From the NCBI GenBank assembly GCA_023386395.1, contig JAEWJV010000312.1, positions 1-17,773 on the forward strand: a stretch of 17,773 bases of DNA. Direction: 5' to 3'. The stretch comes from Bacteroidota bacterium. GTDB lineage: Bacteria > Bacteroidota > Bacteroidia > Chitinophagales > Chitinophagaceae. Below are positions 8,019 through 15,900 of the stretch, piece by piece (position 1 is the first letter of the stretch; each line of letters begins with the position of its first letter). The notes below the pieces were generated by a model. The model worked only from the letters and a program-made list of their open reading frames with translations. It was not told the DNA's origin and did not search any database. Made by a program: the position numbers and the translations under genes.

Positions 8019-8354
8019 ATGCCACGCAATAAAAGAATGTTCCCGTTCCCGTTTTTAATATTGCCATTGATATTTTTGGCAGCGCTTATTGTGATGTTGC
8101 TGTGGAACGCAATTATGCCAGTTGCTATTCACGCATCAACACTCAATTACTGGCAGGCACTTGGTTTATTTATTTTATCAAAAATATTATTTGGTGGTTT
8201 CCGAGGAAGGCCGCCTGTAGGGCGCGGGCCTGAAATGTGGCGGCGTGGCGGCGGCTGGCAGTTGCGGGAGAAATGGAAAAATATGAGTGATGAAGAAAGG
8301 GCAAAATTCCGCGAAGCAATGAGGCAGCGCTGCCACAAGCCACGGCAGGAATAA
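8019..8354 (+). CDS. Small two-helix membrane protein co-encoded with the ECF sigma factor
   Basis: I do not recognise a named family. The 111-aa protein begins with a basic start, a long hydrophobic helix (about 9-35) and a second one (about 44-60). A Gly/Arg/Pro-rich linker (60-80) then leads to a charged tail with W-K-N-M-S-D-E-E-R at 86-94 and a terminal R-Q-R-C. The tail motif recurs in the first protein of the Hsp20 cluster (12579-12872). The gene starts 10 bases after the sigma stop codon and is probably in the same transcript. By position it could be an anti-sigma factor, membrane sensor or regulator. The motif also loosely recalls the L-T-x-E-Q-R helix of Spy/CpxP-type stress proteins. 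Function is unproven. Confidence 0.75.
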   Translation: MPRNKRMFPFPFLILPLIFLAALIVMLLWNAIMPVAIHASTLNYWQALGLFILSKILFGGFRGRPPVGRGPEMWRRGGGWQLREKWKNMSDEERAKFREAMRQRCHKPRQE

Positions 8355-8524
8355 AAATGCATTCGCCTGCTTAATTTGATTATTTACCTACGGTTTTTGT
8401 TATTAAACCTAAAAGATAAAAGCCTGCAATGGCAAACAAAGATATTTTTGCATCTTTTATATAAGCAGGCAGTTGCAACTTTTAATTGGTTATTGAGGTC
8501 AACGCTTAAACTATCAACTTAAAC

Positions 8525-10246
8525 ATGAAGAAAAAACCAGGCATATTAAGTTTGCTGAAACCCTATTTAAGCATTGTATTGTTATTAATATTGTTCACGC
8601 TTTTAAGCAATGGGATAAATTTATTAATACCAAAGCTTATAGCATCCGGCATTGACAATTTTAGTTCAGCGCATTTTTCTTACACAATAACTATAACGCA
8701 ATTTCTCATAGCAGTTGTGAGCATATTTGTGTTCTCGTATCTGCAAAGTATTATTCAAACTTATGCTTCCGAACGGGTGGCGAGAGACCTGCGTACAAAG
8801 CTGTCTGATAAAATTTCAAAACAATCTTACGCTTTTATTGAAGAAGCTAATCCTTCCAAATTATTAACCAATCTCACGGCCGATGTTGATTCCATAAAAA
8901 TGTTTGTCTCTCAGGCAATAGTATCCATCACATCGTCTGCATTTATTATAATCGGCGCAAGTATTTTGTTGCTTACCATTAACTGGAAACTTGCTTTATG
9001 CGTTATAGCCATCATTCCAATAATTGGCGTTACTTTTTTTGTGGTATTAAAAAAGGTAAGAGCTTTATTTATACAAAGCCGCGCTGTAATTGACTGGCTG
9101 AATAAGGTTATCAACGAAAGTATTTTAGGCGCTGCTATTATTCGTGTTGTCAACTCACAGCAAACAGAATACAACAAATTTCTAGAAGCCAATACAAAAG
9201 CAAGAGATTTTGGTTTATCTATATTAAAATTATTTGCAGGCCTCATTCCCGTTATCACATTCACATCAAACATGGCTGCATTAACCATATTGGCATTAGG
9301 TGGCCGTTTTGTTATTTCAGGCAGCATGAGCCTCGGTGACTTTGCTGCTTTTAACAGTTATCTTGCCATGCTTATTTTCCCGGTACTTGTTATTGGTTTT
9401 ATGAGCAATGTAATTGCGCAGGCAACGGCTTCATACCAACGCATCAGCAATATAATTGAAGCGCCCGATCCGCCTGAATCCGGAACAATAACAAAGCCGC
9501 TTGAAGGCGCAGTGCAGCTTGATAATGTAAATGTTATTTATGGCCAAACGCCTGTATTAAAAGATATCAGCTTTAGCGTTAGGCCTTCTTCCCGCATAGC
9601 AATTATCGGTCCTACAGCAGCCGGTAAAACGCAATTATTATACCTGCTTACCGGTTTAATAAAACCTGCTTCGGGCAATATAAAATTCGACGGACATACA
9701 ATTGAAGAATATAACAGCGAAGCTTTTCACAGGCAGGTGGGTTTTGTTTTCCAGGACAGCATTATTTTCAATATGAGCATACGCGAAAACATTGCATTCA
9801 GCGATATGGTTACAGATGAATCTCTGGAGAAAGCCATTTCAACCGCCGAATTAAAGACATTCATTAACAGCCTTCCCGATAAATTGGATACAATTGTTTC
9901 CGAACGCGGCTCAAGCCTTTCAGGCGGCCAGAAGCAACGCATTATGCTGGCAAGGGCGCTGGCGTTAAACCCTAAAATTTTATTGCTCGACGATTTTACA
10001 TCACGTGTCGATAACAATACGGAAAAGAAAATTCTTAATAATATACAAAAAAATTATCCCGGCCTTACATTGATTTCTGTAACGCAAAAAATGGCAACCG
10101 TTGAAGAATACGACCAGATAATTTTATTGATGGAAGGCGAAATAATCGCCACAGGTAAACACGGGCAACTGGTGCATACCAGCCCTGAATATGTTCAGCT
10201 ATTGAATTCACAAAAAAGCACCAGCAGTTATGAATTACAATCTTAA
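8525..10246 (+). CDS. ABC exporter half-transporter, degenerate-site subunit
   Basis: This 573-aa protein has an N-terminal six-helix transmembrane domain (about 10-300) and a C-terminal ATPase domain. The ATPase shows Walker A G-P-T-A-A-G-K-T at 362-369, signature L-S-G-G-Q at 465-469, and Walker B ending Asp489-Asp490. The usual catalytic Glu is therefore Asp490. The switch histidine is replaced by Gln521 (V-T-Q-K-M). Those changes are typical of the non-catalytic site of heterodimeric exporters (TM287/288 or BmrCD type). It overlaps the next gene by 17 bases, and that gene encodes the complementary partner. It likely exports lipids, drugs or peptides from the cytoplasm; the substrate is unknown. 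Confidence 0.93.
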   Translation: MKKKPGILSLLKPYLSIVLLLILFTLLSNGINLLIPKLIASGIDNFSSAHFSYTITITQFLIAVVSIFVFSYLQSIIQTYASERVARDLRTKLSDKISKQSYAFIEEANPSKLLTNLTADVDSIKMFVSQAIVSITSSAFIIIGASILLLTINWKLALCVIAIIPIIGVTFFVVLKKVRALFIQSRAVIDWLNKVINESILGAAIIRVVNSQQTEYNKFLEANTKARDFGLSILKLFAGLIPVITFTSNMAALTILALGGRFVISGSMSLGDFAAFNSYLAMLIFPVLVIGFMSNVIAQATASYQRISNIIEAPDPPESGTITKPLEGAVQLDNVNVIYGQTPVLKDISFSVRPSSRIAIIGPTAAGKTQLLYLLTGLIKPASGNIKFDGHTIEEYNSEAFHRQVGFVFQDSIIFNMSIRENIAFSDMVTDESLEKAISTAELKTFINSLPDKLDTIVSERGSSLSGGQKQRIMLARALALNPKILLLDDFTSRVDNNTEKKILNNIQKNYPGLTLISVTQKMATVEEYDQIILLMEGEIIATGKHGQLVHTSPEYVQLLNSQKSTSSYELQS

Positions 10247-11984
10247 TGAAACCGTTGATAATAAGAAAAAAATATCTACCTGGCCTGCGCTCAGGAACCT
10301 GTTGCAGTTAATAGCACATGAAAAGAAGAACCTGGTGCTGGCATTTGTTATCATATTGCTCAATGCCATAATCAATCTTATCGGGCCATTGCTTATTGGT
10401 TACACCATTGACCGCTATGTACAGCATAAAGACTATAATGGTGTATTGTTTTTTTCATCCATATTATTGGTGATTTACCTGATGGGCCTGTTCACCAGTT
10501 ATTTTCAAACCAAGATAATGGGCAGCATCAGCCAGCGCATGTTATTTACTCTGCGCAACACTATTTTTCATAAACTGCAATCGTTGCCTGTAGCTTTTTT
10601 TAATGCCAATAAAGCCGGCGATCTTATATCAAGGGTAAATAATGATACGGATAAAATAAACAGTTTCTTTTCCCAAAGCCTTATGCAGTTTATTGGCAGC
10701 ATTATGACTATGGCCGGTGCTGGTATTTTTCTTTTATCCATACATGTTGAGTTAGGTGCAGCAGCGCTTGCACCGGCTTTGCTCATTTTTATTTTTACAA
10801 AGCTTTTGTCACCCTGGATAAAGAAAAAGAATGCAACCAATCTTAAAAGTGTTGGCAGCTTAAGTGGCGAAATACAGGAAAGCCTTGACAATTTTAAAGT
10901 GATCATTGCCTTTAACCGCCGGGATTATTTCAGGAAGCGTTTTGATGAAGTTAATCAGCAGAATTATAAAACCGCTGTGGGCGCAGGGCTTGCCAATAAT
11001 TTGTTTCTGCCCGTATATAGTTTTTTTTCAGGCCTTGCACAATTAATAGTGTTAACCCTGGGCATTTATCTTATTGTAAACGGAAGTTTTTCTATTGGCC
11101 TGCTGGTAAGTTTCCTGGCTTATGCCACTTATTTCTACAACCCGCTCCGGCAGTTGGCCGCGTTGTGGACAAATTTCCAGGTGGCTATGGCCGGATGGGA
11201 CAGGGTATCGAAGATACTTTCAATGCAAACTGATCTTGTTACAATTAATAAGAATTCAATTGCGTCTGATGCATTGATCGAATTTAAACATGTGCATTTT
11301 GGTTATGACAGCAAAGAAGTATTGCATGATATTTCACTCGAATTATCCAAAGGAAAAACGTATGCATTTGTAGGGCCAACCGGTGGAGGAAAAACAACAA
11401 CAGCTTCTTTAATTGCACGTTTATATGATCCGGTAAGCGGTACAATTTTTTTGGAAGGAAAAGATATCCGCTCGTACACGCCGGAGGAACGTTCAGAGAA
11501 AATTGGCTTTATATTGCAGGAGCCGTTTTTGTTTACTGGCACGGTAAAAGATAATATTTTATATGGCAATGAGAAGTATAAAAATTATACAGATCAACAG
11601 GTGGAAAGCCTCATCCATACAGCAAACCTGCAAAGCCTTATTAATGTTTTTGATGATGGTTTGCAAACAAAAGTTACATCGTCCGGCAATAATATCAGCC
11701 TTGGCCAGAAGCAACTGATTGCCTTTATGCGGGCCGTATTGCGCAATCCCGAAATATTAATTCTGGATGAAGCCACCGCAAACATCGATACAGTTACCGA
11801 ACAACTATTGGAAGATATTTTAGACAAGCTTCCTGAAAGCACAACACGCATTATTATAGCACACAGGCTTAATACTATTGAGAATGCCGATGAAATCTAT
11901 TTTGTGAATGCAGGCGAAGTTATGCGCGCCGGTTCCTTCAATGATGCTATTGATAAATTACTTCATAATAAACGTGTGAGTTGA
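10230..11984 (+). CDS. ABC exporter half-transporter, catalytic-site subunit
   Basis: The 584-aa partner of the preceding gene has a transmembrane domain (about 35-330) followed by an ATPase domain. Walker A is G-P-T-G-G-G-K-T at 382-389. Walker B ends Asp513-Glu514 with an intact catalytic Glu, and the switch His is 545 (I-A-H-R-L). Its ABC signature is altered to I-S-L-G-Q at 489-493 in place of L-S-G-G-Q. In the dimer this defective signature faces the degenerate Walker B/H-loop site of the other subunit, while its good Walker motifs face that subunit's intact signature. One ATP site should therefore be active and one regulatory. The start at 10230 overlaps the upstream gene by 17 bases, consistent with translational coupling. 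Confidence 0.93.
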   Translation: MNYNLNETVDNKKKISTWPALRNLLQLIAHEKKNLVLAFVIILLNAIINLIGPLLIGYTIDRYVQHKDYNGVLFFSSILLVIYLMGLFTSYFQTKIMGSISQRMLFTLRNTIFHKLQSLPVAFFNANKAGDLISRVNNDTDKINSFFSQSLMQFIGSIMTMAGAGIFLLSIHVELGAAALAPALLIFIFTKLLSPWIKKKNATNLKSVGSLSGEIQESLDNFKVIIAFNRRDYFRKRFDEVNQQNYKTAVGAGLANNLFLPVYSFFSGLAQLIVLTLGIYLIVNGSFSIGLLVSFLAYATYFYNPLRQLAALWTNFQVAMAGWDRVSKILSMQTDLVTINKNSIASDALIEFKHVHFGYDSKEVLHDISLELSKGKTYAFVGPTGGGKTTTASLIARLYDPVSGTIFLEGKDIRSYTPEERSEKIGFILQEPFLFTGTVKDNILYGNEKYKNYTDQQVESLIHTANLQSLINVFDDGLQTKVTSSGNNISLGQKQLIAFMRAVLRNPEILILDEATANIDTVTEQLLEDILDKLPESTTRIIIAHRLNTIENADEIYFVNAGEVMRAGSFNDAIDKLLHNKRVS

Positions 11985-12037
11985 TGATATAAATGGCAGG
12001 TGTTTTGTAGTTTATTGGCATACTAAATTGTTTTGTT

Positions 12038-12406
12038 ATGTTAACGAAAATTACAGATGTGCCTGATTATGTTGCTGCATTTAAAGCCACAGGCGAAGTA
12101 GATAAAGATGATTACAAAAGTATTTTAATGCCTGAAGTTGAAAGGATAGATAAAGAACATGGCCATATCCATTTTTTATATGTGCTGGAAACACCTGTAA
12201 AAAATTTTTCTGTTGGTGCGTGGATAGAAGATGCATGGACGGGTCTGAAGCATTTCAGGGGCTGGAAAAAAATTGCCATTGTAACAGATGAGCAGGCCGT
12301 AGAAACCATCACTAATAAAATCGGCGCCATTATTCCCGGCGAAACAAAAGGATTCAAATTATCAGAACTTGAAGCCGCCAAAAAATGGGTGGCTTCGGAA
12401 AGCTGA
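12038..12406 (+). CDS. SpoIIAA-like (STAS-related) protein
   Basis: The 122-aa product resembles the SpoIIAA-like family (PF11964), small STAS-fold proteins of unknown specific role. Typical features are a central F-L-Y-V-L-E strand (about 46-51), an acidic helix with W-I-E-D-A-W (about 62-67), the segment H-F-R-G-W-K-K-I-A-I-V-T-D (about 72-84), and a C-terminal helix ending A-K-K-W-V. It has no signal peptide and should be cytoplasmic. It begins 53 bases after the exporter stop codon and is followed by a strong terminator, so it may be a separate unit or the last gene of the exporter operon. Confidence 0.85.
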   Translation: MLTKITDVPDYVAAFKATGEVDKDDYKSILMPEVERIDKEHGHIHFLYVLETPVKNFSVGAWIEDAWTGLKHFRGWKKIAIVTDEQAVETITNKIGAIIPGETKGFKLSELEAAKKWVASES

Positions 12407-12444
12407 TCATCCGCTGCATCAGCAATAGATTTCTTTTCATTAAT

Positions 12445-12497
12445 AAAGCGCTCAATATTTCATCAATCATTAAGATGAATAATTGAGTGCTTTTTTT
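12445..12497 (+). terminator. Rho-independent terminator after the SpoIIAA-like gene
   Basis: The 20-base arms at 12445-12464 and 12474-12493 are nearly complementary (AAAGCGCTCAAT pairs with ATTGAGTGCTTT). The loop is 9 bases, and a run of seven T follows from 12491. It isolates the downstream ECF-type promoter from read-through. Confidence 0.85.
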
Positions 12498-12523
12498 GAA
12501 CAAAAAATTTTGCCTGCTTTAAA

Positions 12524-12550
12524 GTAATTTTTCTTTCCGTTCGTCTTCTT
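12524..12550 (+). promoter_or_regulatory. ECF-type promoter of the Hsp20 cluster
   Basis: GTAATTTT at 12524-12531 and CGTCTTCTT at 12542-12550 match the sigma gene promoter (7404-7430) block for block. The 10-base spacer from 12531 to 12540 matches at only some positions. The flanking AAA before the -35 and a T before the -10 are also shared. This points to control of the cluster by the sigma factor at 7445-8008. Confidence 0.7.
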
Positions 12551-12578
12551 AATAAATACTCATTTAAAAATCTATATT

Positions 12579-12872
12579 ATGAAGACAACACAAATTTTAA
12601 AAGCAATAGCATTCGGCATACTTGCCGGTGCAGTACTGTTTTTCATTCCATTTCCATTTCGTTTCTTCTTTGGGTTCTTTTTTATATTCTTCATTATACG
12701 TGCTTTTGCATGGAAAAGATGGAGAGGCTATGAACGCAGAAATTTTAGCAGCCATCATTTCTGGAACCCGTCTTACACACAACGCTGGCAAAACATGAGC
12801 GAAGAAGAACGTAAAACTTTCATTCAGAAAATGGAAAACGAGCTATTTAAAACAAACATTGCAGCTCAATAG
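12579..12872 (+). CDS. Small aromatic-rich membrane protein with W-x-N-M-S-E-E-E-R tail
   Basis: This is an unrecognised 97-aa protein. Residues 8-42 form one long or two short hydrophobic segments, extremely Phe-rich between 21 and 39. A basic stretch (K-R-W-R-G-Y-E-R-R) and a charged tail containing W-Q-N-M-S-E-E-E-R at 70-78 follow. The motif matches W-K-N-M-S-D-E-E-R in the protein encoded next to the sigma factor, with the same membrane-then-charged-tail layout, so the two look like distant paralogues. It is first in a cluster with a His-rich small protein and Hsp20, behind an ECF-type promoter. I infer a role in the same stress response; no biochemical activity can be assigned. Confidence 0.75.
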   Translation: MKTTQILKAIAFGILAGAVLFFIPFPFRFFFGFFFIFFIIRAFAWKRWRGYERRNFSSHHFWNPSYTQRWQNMSEEERKTFIQKMENELFKTNIAAQ

Positions 12873-12897
12873 TTGCATCATTTAAAACATTTCAATT

Positions 12898-13119
12898 ATG
12901 AGAAGAGGTGGATTATTTTTTATAGGGTTTATATCAGCCGTTATAACCATTATAAGTTTAAACATGGCGTTCGGCAGACCGGATTATTATCATAACCGCT
13001 TTGCACGATACGAAAGTTTTCATCATTGCGATGACCATTATTATGATCATCGTAACAACGATGATAAAAACCCGAAAAATGAAAACAGGCAAAACAGGGA
13101 TTCAGGCTACAGTTATTAA
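12898..13119 (+). CDS. Small exported or anchored His/Asp/Tyr-rich protein
   Basis: This is an unrecognised 73-aa protein. Residues 4-25 form a hydrophobic segment after two arginines, which may be a signal peptide or a membrane anchor; a cleavage near A-F-G (24-26) is conceivable. The remainder is very polar and rich in His, Asp, Tyr, Asn and Arg (for example H-H-C-D-D-H-Y-Y-D-H), suggesting metal binding or disorder outside the membrane. It lies 25 bases after the upstream small membrane protein gene and 24 bases before hsp20, all on one strand. Coding status is supported by its placement between genes and by the organised hydrophobic-then-polar layout, but it is short and could be a chance frame. 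Confidence 0.6.
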   Translation: MRRGGLFFIGFISAVITIISLNMAFGRPDYYHNRFARYESFHHCDDHYYDHRNNDDKNPKNENRQNRDSGYSY

Positions 13120-13143
13120 TTATAATAAAAAAGAGAGAGAAGT

Positions 13144-13542
13144 ATGTACAACAAACATTCATTTGCACCATTTATGTTTGCTGCCCGCGGAAGGCATCAT
13201 CATCCGTTTATGCAATCAATATTTCGTGCACCGGTAAATATTTATAAAACTGAAAACAGTTTTGAAATAATGGTTTTTGCACCGGGCAGGGTTAAAGAAA
13301 ATTTCAATGTAAAAACACAGGGCAACGAACTGGTTGTTTCTTACAAACCACCGGAAGGTTTGCAAAGCCCTGAATGGCTTAAAAAAGAATACAGCCGCGG
13401 TGGTTTTGAACGCACATTTACTATTGATGATTCCATCGATACAAACAACATCAGGGCAAATTATGTTGATGGTGTATTGCAGATAAGTCTGCCGGTAATA
13501 CCGGGTAAAGAAACGCCGCAGCAGGAGATTCCGGTAAATTAA
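13144..13542 (+). CDS. Small heat shock protein, Hsp20/alpha-crystallin family
   Basis: The 132-aa chaperone would bind unfolding proteins without ATP in the cytoplasm. After a His/Phe-rich N-terminal arm (about 1-28), the alpha-crystallin domain runs from A-P-V-N-I-Y (29-34) to I-S-L-P (114-117). It includes the conserved Y-V-D-G-V-L at 107-112. A short tail ends E-I-P-V-N, carrying the I-x-I/V-type motif used for oligomer assembly. A purine-rich ribosome site (AGAGAGAGAAG) precedes the ATG. It is the last gene of the cluster starting at 12579 and ends before a strong terminator, so control by the ECF-type promoter at 12524-12550 is likely. Confidence 0.93.
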   Translation: MYNKHSFAPFMFAARGRHHHPFMQSIFRAPVNIYKTENSFEIMVFAPGRVKENFNVKTQGNELVVSYKPPEGLQSPEWLKKEYSRGGFERTFTIDDSIDTNNIRANYVDGVLQISLPVIPGKETPQQEIPVN

Positions 13543-13579
13543 TTTTTTGAAGAATGAAATCATGAGCAATAGCTCTAAA

Positions 13580-13618
13580 ACAAAGAGGGCCGCTTTTTAA
13601 GCGGCCCCTTTTGTTTTT
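13580..13618 (+). terminator. Rho-independent terminator between hsp20 and pckA
   Basis: A 16-base stem (13580-13595 with 13599-13614) has a GGCCGCTT/AAGCGGCC core, a 3-base loop, and a T-rich run to 13619. It ends the Hsp20 cluster. The converging pckA transcript may also use it from the other strand, although that strand's T-run is weaker. Confidence 0.85.
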
Positions 13619-13638
13619 TGACAAATAGAAAAACAATT

Positions 13639-15243
13639 TCAGACAACTACGGGCGCCGCATTTAAAATTTCTGCTGAGACCTTCGGCGCATATTTTTCAA
13701 AATTCTTTATAAATAAACCGGCAAGCATAATTGCCTGCGCATCGTATTCATTTTTATCAGACCAGGTATTTCGCGGATTTAATAGTTCCTGTGGCACGCC
13801 GGAGCAGGTGCTGGGCATCATCATACCAAACACAGGATGTTTTTCAAATGTTGCTTTTTTAAGATTACCCTTTAAAGCGGCACATATCATGGCACGTGTA
13901 TAACTTAACTTAATGCGGCTTCCAACATTATAAGGGCCGCCGATCCAGCCGGTATTTACCATCCACACATTTACATTGTGTTCTTTCAGCTTTTTACCGA
14001 GTATTTCAGCATACACTGAAGGATGCAATGGCAAAAACGGCGCACCGAAGCAGGTGCTGAAAGTAACTTTTGGTTCTGTAATGCCTTCCTCTGTGCCGGC
14101 AATTTTTGCCGTATATCCACTTAAAAACTGGTACATTGCCTGGCCCGGTGTAAGCAGGCTTATTGGCGGTAAAACGCCATAAGCGTCGCAGGTTAAAAAG
14201 AAAATATTTTTTGGCGTTCCGCCAATGCTGGGATGTGCGGCATTGGAAATAAAATCGAGCGGGTAACTTACCCTGGTATTTTCCGTTATTTTTTTGCTTG
14301 AAAAATCAATCTCATTGGTGCCTTCAAAAAAGGTTACATTTTCAACCAGCGCACCCGGTTTTACGGCATGAAATATCTCGGGTTCCTTTTCCTCATTCAG
14401 GTCAATGCATTTTGCATAACAGCCACCTTCAAAATTAAAAATACCTGTATCTGTCCAGCCATGTTCATCATCGCCAATGAGTTCTCTTTCTGGGTCTGTG
14501 CTCAGCGTTGTTTTGCCTGTTCCGCTTAAACCGAAAAATACAGCTACATCGCCCTGCCTGCCAATATTGGCGCTGCAATGCATGCTTAATACCTGCTTAT
14601 TATGTGGCAACAGGTAATTGAGGATGGAGAAGATGCCTTTCTTTATTTCGCCGGTATAGCCCGTGCCGCCAATTAAAACTGTTTTATGGGTAAATGAAAT
14701 AATAGCAAAGTTTTCCTGGCGTGTGCCATCGGTTTTTGGATTGGCTTTAAAAGATGGCGCCTGTAAAATATGCCAGCCGGGCCTGAATGTTTCCAGTTCC
14801 GCCTCGGATGGCCGTATGAACATGTTACTGGCAAATAGATTGCTCCACGGGTTTTCATTAATTACGCGGATGGGGAAGCTGTAATTTTCATCAGCGCAGG
14901 CATAGCAGTCCCTCACCCAAATGTTTTTTTGTGAATTTAAATACTGTGTTAATTTCTCTCTTAATTGTAAAAAATATTTTTCATCAATAGCAATATTAAA
15001 ATCGCTCCAGTTTATACTATTTTTTGTATCTGCGTCTGCCACAAAAAACCTGTCTTTGGGGCTTCTGCCTGTGAAAGCGCCGGTTAGCACACATAAAGCG
15101 CCGGAGCTGCTAAGCACGCCTTCCCTGCGCTGCAAAGTTTGTTCTGTCAATTCATCAGGCGAAAGCTGGTAATGAATGTGAGGCACGGTCAGCCCGATCT
15201 TTCTTAACTGAGCGGCTGGTACAAAAGCTGTTTCAACTGCCAT
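13639..15243 (-). CDS. pckA: Phosphoenolpyruvate carboxykinase (ATP)
   Basis: The enzyme converts oxaloacetate and ATP to PEP, ADP and CO2, the first committed step of gluconeogenesis, in the cytoplasm. The 534-aa length is normal. Visible motifs are the substrate-binding T-G-R-S-P-K-D-R at 58-65, the kinase-1a P-loop G-L-S-G-T-G-K-T-T-L-S at 238-248, and the metal-binding G-D-D-E-H-G-W at 257-263. These identify the ATP-dependent rather than the GTP-dependent family. It is a single-gene unit converging on hsp20 and divergent from the DUF1573 pair. A TACATTTG element on its strand (15276-15283) fits a Bacteroidota primary-sigma promoter. Confidence 0.97.
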   Translation of the reverse strand: MAVETAFVPAAQLRKIGLTVPHIHYQLSPDELTEQTLQRREGVLSSSGALCVLTGAFTGRSPKDRFFVADADTKNSINWSDFNIAIDEKYFLQLREKLTQYLNSQKNIWVRDCYACADENYSFPIRVINENPWSNLFASNMFIRPSEAELETFRPGWHILQAPSFKANPKTDGTRQENFAIISFTHKTVLIGGTGYTGEIKKGIFSILNYLLPHNKQVLSMHCSANIGRQGDVAVFFGLSGTGKTTLSTDPERELIGDDEHGWTDTGIFNFEGGCYAKCIDLNEEKEPEIFHAVKPGALVENVTFFEGTNEIDFSSKKITENTRVSYPLDFISNAAHPSIGGTPKNIFFLTCDAYGVLPPISLLTPGQAMYQFLSGYTAKIAGTEEGITEPKVTFSTCFGAPFLPLHPSVYAEILGKKLKEHNVNVWMVNTGWIGGPYNVGSRIKLSYTRAMICAALKGNLKKATFEKHPVFGMMMPSTCSGVPQELLNPRNTWSDKNEYDAQAIMLAGLFIKNFEKYAPKVSAEILNAAPVVV

Positions 15244-15275
15244 AGGATTTTTTTAGTTAAACAGATAGAAAGGAG

Positions 15276-15283
15276 CAAATGTA
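15276..15283 (-). promoter_or_regulatory. Candidate -7 element of the pckA promoter
   Basis: On the minus strand this reads TACATTTG, an exact TAnnTTTG match, about 33 bases before the pckA start codon. I did not find a convincing -33 TTTG at the expected distance, so only the -7 element is claimed. Confidence 0.4.
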
Positions 15284-15449
15284 TTTACAAAAACTTACTA
15301 CCGTTAGTTTTTTTTATCATTTTTTTTGTTTGATTAAACTTTTGGTGTTAAAAGCTAACTAACAGGTTGAATTAAGAAACTCTTAGATTTTAGCAGTGAG
15401 CACTTGATAAATAATTTTTAATTTAGCACATTATTTAAAAACAATTTGC

Positions 15450-15899
15450 ATGAAAAAAGTTTTTGCCCTAATGATAGCATTAGCCGGAGTAATATCTGTT
15501 AATGCCCAGGATTCGCAACCGGTGGAAGACATTTCAAAAGTGATCCAGTTTAAAGAAACAGACCATGATTTTGGTAAAATACCCTACGGAAAGCCTGCAG
15601 AATTTAACCTCGATATGAAAAATATTTCTGCTGATTCTGTAGCGATTGAAGATGTAAAGGTTGGCTGCGGCTGTACCACACCTAAATGGAAACCCGGCCC
15701 GTATGCCCCCGGCCAGGATTTTGATATAACTATTGGTTTTAATGGTTATACAGAAGGCAACTTTTCAAAAGTGGTAACCCTTTATTTTAAAGGCGGGTTA
15801 AGCAAGGTTATTAAATTTCACGGTGAAACCTTTAAATCACCCGATAATGCGGCACCGGCAAATGGCGCGGTAAGCCAGTTAAAACAAGGAGGAAATTAA
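15450..15899 (+). CDS. DUF1573 domain protein, exported (first of a pair)
   Basis: The 149-aa product has a clear signal peptide (M-K-K-V-F-A-L-M, hydrophobic to about 18) with predicted cleavage at V-N-A before Gln20. The DUF1573 domain shows H-D-F-G-K-I at 39-44 and the family hallmark G-C-G-C-T-T-P at 72-78. These Ig-like domains are abundant in Bacteroidota and lie in the periplasm or at the surface; their molecular role is not established. A low-complexity Ala/Asn/Gly tail follows the domain. Its last codons contain the AAGGAGG ribosome site for the next gene, which is a paralogue. Confidence 0.9.
   Translation: MKKVFALMIALAGVISVNAQDSQPVEDISKVIQFKETDHDFGKIPYGKPAEFNLDMKNISADSVAIEDVKVGCGCTTPKWKPGPYAPGQDFDITIGFNGYTEGNFSKVVTLYFKGGLSKVIKFHGETFKSPDNAAPANGAVSQLKQGGN
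15886..15892 (+). promoter_or_regulatory. Strong Shine-Dalgarno site for the second DUF1573 gene
   Basis: AAGGAGG lies 8 bases before the ATG at 15901, inside the last codons of the preceding gene. Such a complete site is unusual in this window, where most starts have none. It suggests strong independent initiation on the downstream paralogue. Confidence 0.7.
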
Positions 15900-15900
15900 T

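Noticed and set aside
8422..8480. GCCTGC/GCAGGC inverted repeat and palindrome AGTTGCAACT before the ABC exporter
   Set aside because: The arms are 6 bases with a 37-base gap, and the palindrome is short; not enough for a terminator or operator call.
15404..15426. TTGATA and TAATTTAG before the first DUF1573 gene as a promoter
   Set aside because: The spacing is only about 12 bases and the second element departs from TAnnTTTG.
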